A stretch of 14,549 bases of DNA from Candidatus Latescibacterota bacterium. Its GTDB lineage: Bacteria; Latescibacterota; 4484-107; B68-G9. The DNA lies in contig DTYS01000276.1 of the NCBI GenBank assembly GCA_012961755.1, positions 1-14,549 of the forward strand. The letters run 5' to 3'. How positions within the stretch are numbered: position 1 is the first letter of the stretch; each line of letters starts with the position of its first letter. The notes beneath the pieces are model-generated. The model searched no databases, was not told where the DNA came from, and was given only the letters and a program-made list of their open reading frames with translations. The translations under genes and the position numbers were made by a program. Below, piece by piece: positions 6,404-11,845 of the stretch.

Positions 6404-7956
6404 CTTGGCGTTAAGGTCACGACGGGAAGTATCATCTCCTCCAAGGATATGCCCCCATGTTGGAAGCTGTCACGATATAGCTTCTGATATTCGTGGAACT
6501 GGGTTGGATAGACGAAATAGTAATCCTCCTTGGCTAAGAGGAAGTTGGTGGCCGGGGTTAGGCTTGGCAGGCCGAACTCCTCAGGGTCCCGGACCACGAC
6601 GGTCTGGCGTGGGTCAGCGTTAAGGGAGTTGCCGTACTTGTACCTGAGGCTCGTGGACGTCCTACGGTCGCCGTGGACCAAGGCGGAACGGGAGGCAAGG
6701 ATGCTGCCGTGGTCGGTCGTGAGCACGACCGTGACCCCCATACGGGACAGGCTCCTCAGAAGGGCGAACAACGTGGAATGTCTGAACCACGAGACCACGA
6801 GTGACCTGAAGGCGTCCTCGTCGGGTGTTATCTCCCGCAGTATTCCGGACTCCATCCTCCCGTGGGCCAGTATGTCCAAGAAGTTCACGACCACGACCAC
6901 GAGCTGGAAGTGTTTGAGGGACCCCAACCTCGTCAACAACCTCTCCCCGTTCCTTGCTTCCGAGATCTTGAAGTACCTAAGCCCCTTGCGGAGCTTGATC
7001 CCCATAGCCTTAAGCTGAACCTCCAAGAGCTGAGCCTCGTGCCTGTTGCGGCTGTGCTCGTCGTCCTCCCCCCTGCCCCAGATGTCGGGATATCTCTGGG
7101 CAAGCTCGGACGGGAAAAGCCCGCTGAATATTGCGTTGCGGGAGTATGGAGTTGCAGTGGGAAGGATAGAATAATAGTAATTCCTGACCACTGAGAAGTG
7201 TTCCCCTACCAAAGGTTCCAGGGCGAGCCATTGATCCAACCTAAGGCAGTCCACCACGACGAAGAAAACGTTCCTCCCCGAAAGCAGGTGCGGCACGAGG
7301 AACTCCGATACCACGTCCACGGAGAGCGGTGGAGGGTCGACGCTTCTGAACCACTTAGGGTAGTGAGCCTCAACGTACTTCCCGAAAGCGACGTTGCACG
7401 CCCTCCTCTGGTCCCTGTGTATCTGCCTGAGCCCCTGGTCCTGTGATGCCGAGATCTCCAGGTCCCATTCCGAGAGCTGGACGTGGACCTCTATCCAATC
7501 CTTCCAGCCCATTGGGCCGGAGAGCTTGGCCTCTATCCTCCTCACCTCCTCGAAGTACTCCCTACCGAGCCTTCCCTCCCTTATCTGCCTGCCTTCCAGG
7601 AGCCGTTTACAGGCGGAGAGGACCTGGGAAGGGTTCACAGGTTTCGTAAGGAAGTCGTCTATCTGGCGGCTGAAGGCTTCCTCCATAAGTTCTTCGGCCT
7701 CTATCTTTGTGACCATTACGACGGGGATATATGGATCGACCTCACGGATACCTTCGAGCGTGGAAAGCCCATCCCTTCCGGCCATCATCTCGTCCAGGAG
7801 GACTATATCGTACCTTCCCCTACGCAACAGGGCTACGGCGTCCTCACCGTTCGAGGCGGGGGTCACCTCGTACCCCCTCTCCGAGAGGAATATAATATGG
7901 GAGCGCAGCAGGTCTATCTCATCGTCCACCCAAAGGACCCTATATCTCCTCACCAT
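6400..7956 (-). CDS. porX: PorX-type response regulator with PglZ domain
   Basis: A two-domain regulator of the PorX family. In Bacteroidota PorX, with histidine kinase PorY, controls the type IX secretion system, and its PglZ domain is reported to be a zinc-dependent phosphodiesterase acting on oligonucleotides. The CheY receiver (about 1-122) has acidic pair D11/D12, phosphoacceptor D55 (LLDEMM), T83 and K105. A helical linker follows to about 215. The PglZ domain (about 220-515) has VVDCLRLDQW (D236), LPTATPYSRNAIFSG with candidate nucleophile threonines at 267/269, D361, TTDHGS (D415, H416) and QHGGISLEEMILP (H500). The set appears intact. The 518-residue length is normal. The ATG is preceded by an excellent Shine-Dalgarno (GGAGGTGAT) and a near-consensus promoter, making this the first gene of the operon. 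No porY or secretion gene is visible, so the regulated process here is unknown. Confidence 0.93.
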   Translation of the reverse strand: MVRRYRVLWVDDEIDLLRSHIIFLSERGYEVTPASNGEDAVALLRRGRYDIVLLDEMMAGRDGLSTLEGIREVDPYIPVVMVTKIEAEELMEEAFSRQIDDFLTKPVNPSQVLSACKRLLEGRQIREGRLGREYFEEVRRIEAKLSGPMGWKDWIEVHVQLSEWDLEISASQDQGLRQIHRDQRRACNVAFGKYVEAHYPKWFRSVDPPPLSVDVVSEFLVPHLLSGRNVFFVVVDCLRLDQWLALEPLVGEHFSVVRNYYYSILPTATPYSRNAIFSGLFPSELAQRYPDIWGRGEDDEHSRNRHEAQLLEVQLKAMGIKLRKGLRYFKISEARNGERLLTRLGSLKHFQLVVVVVNFLDILAHGRMESGILREITPDEDAFRSLVVSWFRHSTLFALLRSLSRMGVTVVLTTDHGSILASRSALVHGDRRTSTSLRYKYGNSLNADPRQTVVVRDPEEFGLPSLTPATNFLLAKEDYYFVYPTQFHEYQKLYRDSFQHGGISLEEMILPVVTLTPR

Positions 7957-7973
7957 ATCACCTCCTCATTCAG

Positions 7974-8002
7974 AATATACCCCCCCAGGGAACCTCTGTC
8001 AA
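7974..8002 (-). promoter_or_regulatory. Sigma-70-like promoter of the porX operon
   Basis: Read on the minus strand, a perfect -35 TTGACA (8002-7997) is separated by 17 bases, including a run of seven G, from -10 TATATT (7979-7974). Expected initiation is near 7967, which would leave an untranslated leader of only about 10 bases, almost all Shine-Dalgarno. Two copies of AGAGGTTC (minus strand; 8010-8003 and 7997-7990) flank the -35 box, suggesting an operator. Confidence 0.8.
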
Positions 8003-8010
8003 GAACCTCT
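7990..8010 (-). repeat. Direct repeat flanking the porX -35 box
   Basis: The octamer GAACCTCT (plus strand) occurs at 7990-7997 and again at 8003-8010, a 13-base period, one copy on each side of the porX -35 hexamer. This is the spacing of a possible tandem activator or repressor site. Just beyond it is a small inverted repeat, CGAGG at about 8013-8017 and CCTCG at about 8027-8031. The function is inferred only from position. Confidence 0.4.
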
Positions 8011-8093
8011 ATCGAGGAGGTGGCTACCTCGTCTCAGTCAAGAAACTTTTTCAGGTTTGAACGGATTAAACGATGTCCTTACACGGTCCTCTA

Positions 8094-8122
8094 TTGATTT
8101 CCCGGACCTTTTGGACTATATT
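8094..8122 (+). promoter_or_regulatory. Sigma-70-like promoter of the UroD-like/Gfo-Idh/isomerase operon
   Basis: The -35 TTGATT (8094-8099), a 17-base spacer and -10 TATATT (8117-8122) give a good vegetative promoter. Initiation is expected near 8129, leaving a leader of about 20 bases to the ATG at 8148. An inverted repeat overlaps it (separate entry). It diverges from the porX promoter, with 91 bases between the two -35 boxes. Confidence 0.75.
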
Positions 8123-8130
8123 TGTCCGGG
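8101..8130. promoter_or_regulatory. Inverted repeat CCCGGAC-N16-GTCCGGG overlapping the promoter, candidate operator
   Basis: CCCGGAC (8101-8107) in the promoter spacer is mirrored by GTCCGGG (8124-8130) at the predicted transcription start, so the repeat brackets the -10 box. A bound dimer would block initiation, so a repressor site is the simplest reading. One half-site, GTCCGGG, recurs at 11074-11080 in the spacer of the next plus-strand promoter. No regulator gene is adjacent. Confidence 0.5.
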
Positions 8131-8135
8131 TCAGG

Positions 8136-8143
8136 AAGGAGGG
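8136..8143 (+). promoter_or_regulatory. Shine-Dalgarno that fixes the UroD-like start
   Basis: AAGGAGGG sits four bases before the ATG at 8148 (within AGGAAGGAGGG, 8133-8143). It supports 8148 over the in-frame ATG at 8073, which lies upstream of the predicted promoter. Confidence 0.8.
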
Positions 8144-8147
8144 AAAT

Positions 8148-9122
8148 ATGGAGCTTACGCCGAGGGAAAGGGCTATAGTGGCCCTGGAGTTGAAGCCACC
8201 GGTCCCGGGGCTCGTCCCCACGTTCGAACTGGAGTTCCAGCTTACCGAGGAACTCCTGGGTAAAAGCTGGCACGAGGGCGAGGAGTGGAAGAAGGCGAGC
8301 CCGGCCGAGAGGGATAGGATGCTCCACGAGAACGCGGAGCTCTACGTCGAGGTGGCAGAGAGGCTGGATTATTCCATACTTATGCTCACGTACGCTCCGG
8401 ACGAGGAAGGGGTTTACCAGCTCGCTAGTTACATAAGGCAGCTTGCAGGCGACAGGTACCTCCTCGTATGCCACGGGGACGCCACCTACGGTATACCCTC
8501 AGGACAAAATATGATGGACTTCGTCGTGGACCTGTTCGAAAGGCCGGACGAGATGAAGAGGGAGGCCGAGAGGATGGTGAGGGAGAGGCTCGAGAGGGGC
8601 AAGCGCCTCAGGGAGGTGGTGGACGGGTTCGCCCTGTGCGCGGACTACGCCTTCAACTACGGTCCCTTTCTCTCCCCGAACATGTTCTCCGAGTTCGTGA
8701 CCCCGTTTCTGGCCGAGCTCATAGATGGATACAGGGATATGGGAGCGTATGTTATAAAGCACACCGACGGGAACATAATGCCCATCCTCGACCAGATAGT
8801 ATCGTGTCGTCCCCATGCTATCCATTCCATAGACATGCAGGCCAAGGAGATGGATATAAAGGTTATAAAGGAACTTTACGGGAAGGAAGTTTGCCTCATA
8901 GGGGGAGTCCAGTGCAGCCTCCTCCAGACCGGCACCGAGGAGGAGATAATAGAAAACTGCAAATATGTCCTGAAGTACGGGATGCCCGGAGGAGGTTACA
9001 TCTATAGCACTTCAAATGTGGCCTTCAAGGGGCTTCCTTTGGAGAGGTACGTGCTGGTACTTGAGATGAGGAAAAAATACGGCTGGTACGATGAGGAAGG
9101 CAGACCATGTCCGATACCCTAA
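8148..9122 (+). CDS. Uroporphyrinogen decarboxylase-like (UroD/MtaA superfamily) protein
   Basis: A TIM-barrel protein of the UroD superfamily, which covers haem-pathway HemE and the corrinoid methyltransferases such as MtaA/MtbA. Typical features are LTPRERAIVALE at the N-terminus, DLFERPDEM (about 128-136), the KHTDGNI loop (H205), a region around 240-262 with LIGGVQCSL (C256), and EIIENCKYVL near 266-275. The gene is far from haem genes and sits with sugar-enzyme genes, so true HemE activity is unlikely. MtaA-type zinc enzymes use an H-x-C pair; here it reads HTD, so a methyltransferase role is also unproven. The frame extends 25 codons upstream, but the start at 8148 is preferred: it begins at the family N-terminus and follows AGGAAGGAGGG. 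The longer start at 8073 would lie upstream of the promoter. Length from 8148 is 324 aa. It is first gene of a three-gene operon. Confidence 0.88.
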   Translation: MELTPRERAIVALELKPPVPGLVPTFELEFQLTEELLGKSWHEGEEWKKASPAERDRMLHENAELYVEVAERLDYSILMLTYAPDEEGVYQLASYIRQLAGDRYLLVCHGDATYGIPSGQNMMDFVVDLFERPDEMKREAERMVRERLERGKRLREVVDGFALCADYAFNYGPFLSPNMFSEFVTPFLAELIDGYRDMGAYVIKHTDGNIMPILDQIVSCRPHAIHSIDMQAKEMDIKVIKELYGKEVCLIGGVQCSLLQTGTEEEIIENCKYVLKYGMPGGGYIYSTSNVAFKGLPLERYVLVLEMRKKYGWYDEEGRPCPIP

Positions 9123-9131
9123 GGAGGTGAG

Positions 9132-10166
9132 ATGTCGCTCAAGGTAGGGGTAGTGGGGCTCGGCATGGGGAGGGGCCATGTGGAAGCGTACCAGGCCCAT
9201 CCCAAGGCCGAGGTAGTTGCCATATGCGATATAGACGAGGGGAGGCTCGTACAGGTAGGGGAAAGGTGCGGTGTGAAGCGGAGGTATACCGATTACAGAA
9301 ATATGTTAGAGAAGGAGGACCTGGACATAGTGAGCGTAGCCACCCCTAACTACCTCCACATGCCAATAACCTTGGCGGCCCTCGAGGCCGGATGTCACGT
9401 CCTCTGCGAGAAACCCTTGGCCCTGAACGCCGAGGAGGCGAAGAGGATGGTCGAAAAGGCCAAGGAAGTTGGAAGACGCCTCATGGTGAACTTCTCCTAC
9501 AGGTTCGAGCCCGTAAGCTTAGCCCTTAAGGACCAAGTTGAGAGGGGCGTAATAGGAAGGCCCTACTTCGCAAGCACGGTATGGCACAGGAGGAGGGGGA
9601 TACCCGGTTTCGGGGGGTGGTTCTCCACGAAGGAGATGGCGGGGGGCGGGCCGCTCATAGACCTTGGGGTGCACAGGGTGGACCTCGCGCTGTGGTTCAT
9701 GGGCTTCCCTGAGCCCGAGTTGGTCCTGGGAGGCACTTACGACCTCCTGGGGAGACAGCTGGCCCGGAGGGAGGGGAAGACCTTCACGGTCGAGGACTTA
9801 GCCGTGGGGATAGTGCGCTTCAGGGACGGCTCGATCTTAGAGGTGGAGGCGAGCTGGGTTATACATAGGCACGAAAGGGAGTTCATGCAGACGCGGGTGT
9901 ACGGTACCAAGGGTGGGCTGGTCCACAGGAACCTGAGGGAGACCTACGAGTTTGAGGGGTGGATCTTCACGGAGGAGGGCGGATACTTAGTGGACAAAAA
10001 GCTGTTTCCTTCCGGGAAGGAAAGACGGAGCGCGATGTGGACCTTCGTGGATTCTATCCTGGACGACCTGCCCCACCCAGCCACGGGCGAGGAAGGGCTC
10101 TACGTGATGAGGATATTGGACGCAATATACGAGAGCGCCTCGAAGGGTGAACCCGTGTACCTCTGA
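9132..10166 (+). CDS. Gfo/Idh/MocA family NAD(P)-dependent oxidoreductase
   Basis: A cytoplasmic oxidoreductase acting on a sugar or polyol hydroxyl, in the same family as inositol 2-dehydrogenase and glucose-fructose oxidoreductase. The Rossmann domain starts VGVVGLGMGRGH (dinucleotide-binding loop, about 5-16) and its strand ends in CDIDE, whose D33 may choose NAD over NADP. The signature CEKPLALN at about 92-99 carries the conserved E93-K94-P95. The substrate domain has GGGPLIDLGVHRVDLALW, with D177 and H181 in the D-x-G-x-H catalytic pattern. The 344-residue length is standard. The start ATG is preceded by a near-perfect Shine-Dalgarno (AGGAGGTGAG), which begins within the stop codon of the previous gene (nine-base gap). 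The substrate cannot be deduced. The neighbouring TIM-barrel isomerase suggests an oxidise-isomerise route for an unusual sugar. Confidence 0.92.
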   Translation: MSLKVGVVGLGMGRGHVEAYQAHPKAEVVAICDIDEGRLVQVGERCGVKRRYTDYRNMLEKEDLDIVSVATPNYLHMPITLAALEAGCHVLCEKPLALNAEEAKRMVEKAKEVGRRLMVNFSYRFEPVSLALKDQVERGVIGRPYFASTVWHRRRGIPGFGGWFSTKEMAGGGPLIDLGVHRVDLALWFMGFPEPELVLGGTYDLLGRQLARREGKTFTVEDLAVGIVRFRDGSILEVEASWVIHRHEREFMQTRVYGTKGGLVHRNLRETYEFEGWIFTEEGGYLVDKKLFPSGKERRSAMWTFVDSILDDLPHPATGEEGLYVMRILDAIYESASKGEPVYL

Positions 10167-10177
10167 AGGGAGGGGAG

Positions 10178-11050
10178 ATGAAAATAGGATTCCTCCAGTC
10201 TTACAGCCTGGAAAACATATCCTTCGCCAAGGAGAACGGCTTCAAATCTGCCGAACTGAGGGTCGGCCCACAGGATGACTTTTTCCCGGGAAACGACGGT
10301 TGGGAGGAGAAGGCCCTGAAGGTCAAGGAGGAATATGAAAGTGCGGGGATAGAGATCTCCTGCCTCGCGGGCTTCTATGTCAACCACATGGACCCGGAGA
10401 GGGAGGAGGAATATAAGGACCTTGTAAGGAAGACCGTAACCTTGGCCGAAAGGATGGGAATAGGTACGGTGGCCGGGTTCGCCGGGAGGGTGCCGGGCCT
10501 GGAACCTGTGGAATGCCTCCCCAAGTTTAAGGAGATATGGGGGGAGCACGCGAAGTTCGCCGAGGACCGCGGCGTGAGGATAGCCTTCGAAAACTGCCCT
10601 ATGGGGAAGTTTCACCTCCCTCCGGGGGGCATAAACATGATGTGCCTTCCGGAAGTGTGGGAGGCGGCCTTCAACGAAGTCCCATCTGACGCCTTGGGTT
10701 TAGAGTGGGACCCGAGCCACCTCATATGTATGTTCATAGATCCCGTAGCCAACCTCAGGGAGTTCAGAAGGAAGGTATACCATGTCCACGCGAAGGACGC
10801 CCACGTGCACAGGGACCTTCTGGCCAAATATGGGATCTACCACGAAGGTGTGATAGAGCACTGCTTCCCCGGCCTCGGGGATACCGACTGGGGGCTCGTC
10901 ATAAAGGAGCTCAGGAGAGGGGGCTACGACGGTGCCCTTGACATAGAGGGGTGGCACGATGCTGTCTTCAGGGACCATCCCGGAGGTCCAAGATGGGAGA
11001 GGGACGGACTGCTTTTGGCACTTAGGCATCTGTCCCGATGGGTGGTGTAG
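10178..11050 (+). CDS. Sugar phosphate isomerase/epimerase (xylose isomerase-like TIM barrel)
   Basis: A 290-residue AP-endonuclease-2 / xylose-isomerase-like TIM barrel. These are metal-dependent, cytoplasmic isomerases, epimerases or dehydratases of sugars and inositol derivatives. Likely metal ligands lie at strand ends: E138 (IAFENCP), D178 (GLEWDPSH), H204 and D207 region (YHVHAKDAH) and E257 (ALDIEGWHD), which matches the Glu-Asp-His-Glu set of this superfamily. The start ATG follows GGGAGGGGA, 11 bases after the stop of the Gfo/Idh gene. It is the last gene of the UroD-like operon. No terminator lies directly behind it: the next promoter begins 15 bases past its stop, and the first terminator-like hairpin is at 11177-11206. 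There is no transporter or kinase gene nearby to name the sugar. Confidence 0.9.
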   Translation: MKIGFLQSYSLENISFAKENGFKSAELRVGPQDDFFPGNDGWEEKALKVKEEYESAGIEISCLAGFYVNHMDPEREEEYKDLVRKTVTLAERMGIGTVAGFAGRVPGLEPVECLPKFKEIWGEHAKFAEDRGVRIAFENCPMGKFHLPPGGINMMCLPEVWEAAFNEVPSDALGLEWDPSHLICMFIDPVANLREFRRKVYHVHAKDAHVHRDLLAKYGIYHEGVIEHCFPGLGDTDWGLVIKELRRGGYDGALDIEGWHDAVFRDHPGGPRWERDGLLLALRHLSRWVV

Positions 11051-11064
11051 AGATCTCCTTTGTA

Positions 11065-11093
11065 TTGACTTCTGTCCGGGATTTGGTTAAATT
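11065..11093 (+). promoter_or_regulatory. Sigma-70-like promoter of the PEPCK-like/tyrA pair
   Basis: The -35 TTGACT (11065-11070), exactly 17 bases of spacer and -10 TAAATT (11088-11093) form a plausible promoter. Initiation is expected near 11100, giving a leader of about 105 bases. The spacer contains GTCCGGG (11074-11080), the same 7-mer as one arm of the inverted repeat in the 8094 promoter. Confidence 0.65.
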
Positions 11094-11125
11094 TAGGGTA
11101 GAATGCGGTGAGCTTGCTCCGAGAT

Positions 11126-11176
11126 ATGCTATCCTTAAAAGGAAGAAGGCGAAGGTACATCACATCGTCCTTGTGA
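11126..11176 (+). CDS. Possible 16-residue leader peptide
   Basis: A 16-codon reading frame, ATG to TGA, lies inside the leader and encodes MLSLKGRRRRYITSSL. It has four consecutive arginine codons (AGA AGG CGA AGG), and its stop codon ends exactly where the terminator-like hairpin begins, as in classic attenuation leaders. However, there is no good Shine-Dalgarno (only GAG two bases upstream) and such a short frame can arise by chance. It is recorded as a candidate only. Confidence 0.2.
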   Translation: MLSLKGRRRRYITSSL

Positions 11177-11206
11177 GGACCACCTCCTTAGGGGGGTGGT
11201 TTTTTT
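11177..11206 (+). terminator. Terminator-like hairpin abutting the next ATG, also covering its Shine-Dalgarno
   Basis: The arm ACCACCTCC (11179-11187) pairs with the GGGGGGTGGT side (to 11200), a stem of about nine pairs with one G-U and a TTAG loop, followed by seven T (11200-11206). The ATG follows at 11207. The 3' arm is also the only possible Shine-Dalgarno of the gene, so the hairpin can act as transcription terminator, translation block or both. The arm plus loop reads CACCTCCTTA, like the 3' tail of 16S rRNA. Confidence 0.7.
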
Positions 11207-11842
11207 ATGTCGGGACGCTTCAAGATAAAGGACGTGAAGTTCGCCGCGAAGGTCCTGGCGGACGGGAGGACCGTGGGACATCCGGCGCAGACGATAGAGG
11301 GGGTGGGGGAGGAGAAGTACGCCTCGAGGTACTGCCTGCCCTTCACCATGGGTGTTGGGAACGCCCAACACGTGGCGAGGTTCTACGAGTTCCTCAAGGA
11401 GAGGAAGGAAGGGGACGACCCGGTAGACGTTTACCTTATAAACACCACGGGAAGGGTGGGGACCGAGTACGAGTGGATAGAGGAGAAGCTCGGGGATGAG
11501 ACCATAAGGAAGCCTAAGCCCAAGCTTCGGGAGGTGGACGGGAGGATAAGGCCCGTGGGTGGTACGGGGCCCTCCATAGAGGAGACGGAACTCTTCCTGT
11601 TCCAGGCAGCGAGGGGGGCGGTCGAGTACGAACCCCATCCCATATGGGGGGAGAAGGTCCTGGTCCCAGTGAAGGTGGAAGGGATTCCGGAGGAAAGGCT
11701 CAGGCAGCTCAACCCCTTTACGTACCATTCCATGGACGAGATGAGGGAGTTCCTCAGGATAAAGATAAGGATTAGCAAGTACTACCTGGACATACAGTGT
11801 CCAGGCCTTCCGAGGGAGATATACGACGCCATGGACTTCTGA
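11207..11842 (+). CDS. Stand-alone PEP carboxykinase (ATP)-like C-terminal domain protein
   Basis: This 211-residue protein resembles only the last part of ATP-type PEP carboxykinase. Against remembered E. coli PckA, YCLPFTMGVGNAQHVARFYEFL (41-62, given in parts) corresponds to the segment before YLVNTG, VYLINTTG (75-82) to that strand, SIEETELFLFQAARG (123-137) to the helix with DTRAI, and HPIWGEKVLVPVKVEGIPEERLRQLNP plus TYHSMDEM (144-179) to the C-terminal IP..LPGV..DP..TY segment. The whole N-terminal domain and the P-loop GxSGTGKT are absent, so it cannot bind ATP or decarboxylate oxaloacetate in the usual way. It may be a regulatory or structural protein, or pair with a separately coded N-terminal part. 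The start is certain: an in-frame TAG lies 18 bases upstream. It has its own promoter and leader and is followed three bases later by tyrA. The homology call rests on memory. Confidence 0.6.
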   Translation: MSGRFKIKDVKFAAKVLADGRTVGHPAQTIEGVGEEKYASRYCLPFTMGVGNAQHVARFYEFLKERKEGDDPVDVYLINTTGRVGTEYEWIEEKLGDETIRKPKPKLREVDGRIRPVGGTGPSIEETELFLFQAARGAVEYEPHPIWGEKVLVPVKVEGIPEERLRQLNPFTYHSMDEMREFLRIKIRISKYYLDIQCPGLPREIYDAMDF

Positions 11843-11845
11843 GGC

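Larger units (their letters stand above)
11100..11206 (+). promoter_or_regulatory. Structured leader, possible attenuator or riboregulator
   Basis: About 105 bases lie between the promoter and the next ATG. They hold a small GAGC-TT-GCTC hairpin (about 11110-11119), a CCTTaaAAGG palindrome (11133-11142), a purine-rich stretch (about 11137-11157), and a strong hairpin with a T-run (11177-11206) ending against the ATG. The AAGGA segment could pair alternatively with TCCTT in the hairpin's 5' arm. I could not match it to a known riboswitch class. Confidence 0.45.

Noticed and set aside
8073..8147. N-terminal extension of the UroD-like protein
   Set aside because: The family-like sequence starts at 8148 behind a strong ribosome site, and the extension covers the predicted promoter and operator.
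7394..8263. Open frame of 289 codons on the plus strand opposite porX and running through the divergent promoters
   Set aside because: Low-complexity Ser/Pro/Arg protein, opposes porX domains with intact motifs, and has no ribosome site.
8148..9122. HemE of the haem pathway
   Set aside because: Set in a sugar-enzyme operon with no haem genes, and the active-site region is unlike the canonical enzyme as far as I can judge.
11100..11206. tRNA, 6S or known riboswitch in the leader
   Set aside because: No cloverleaf, no T-loop consensus and no motif of a riboswitch class that I recognise.
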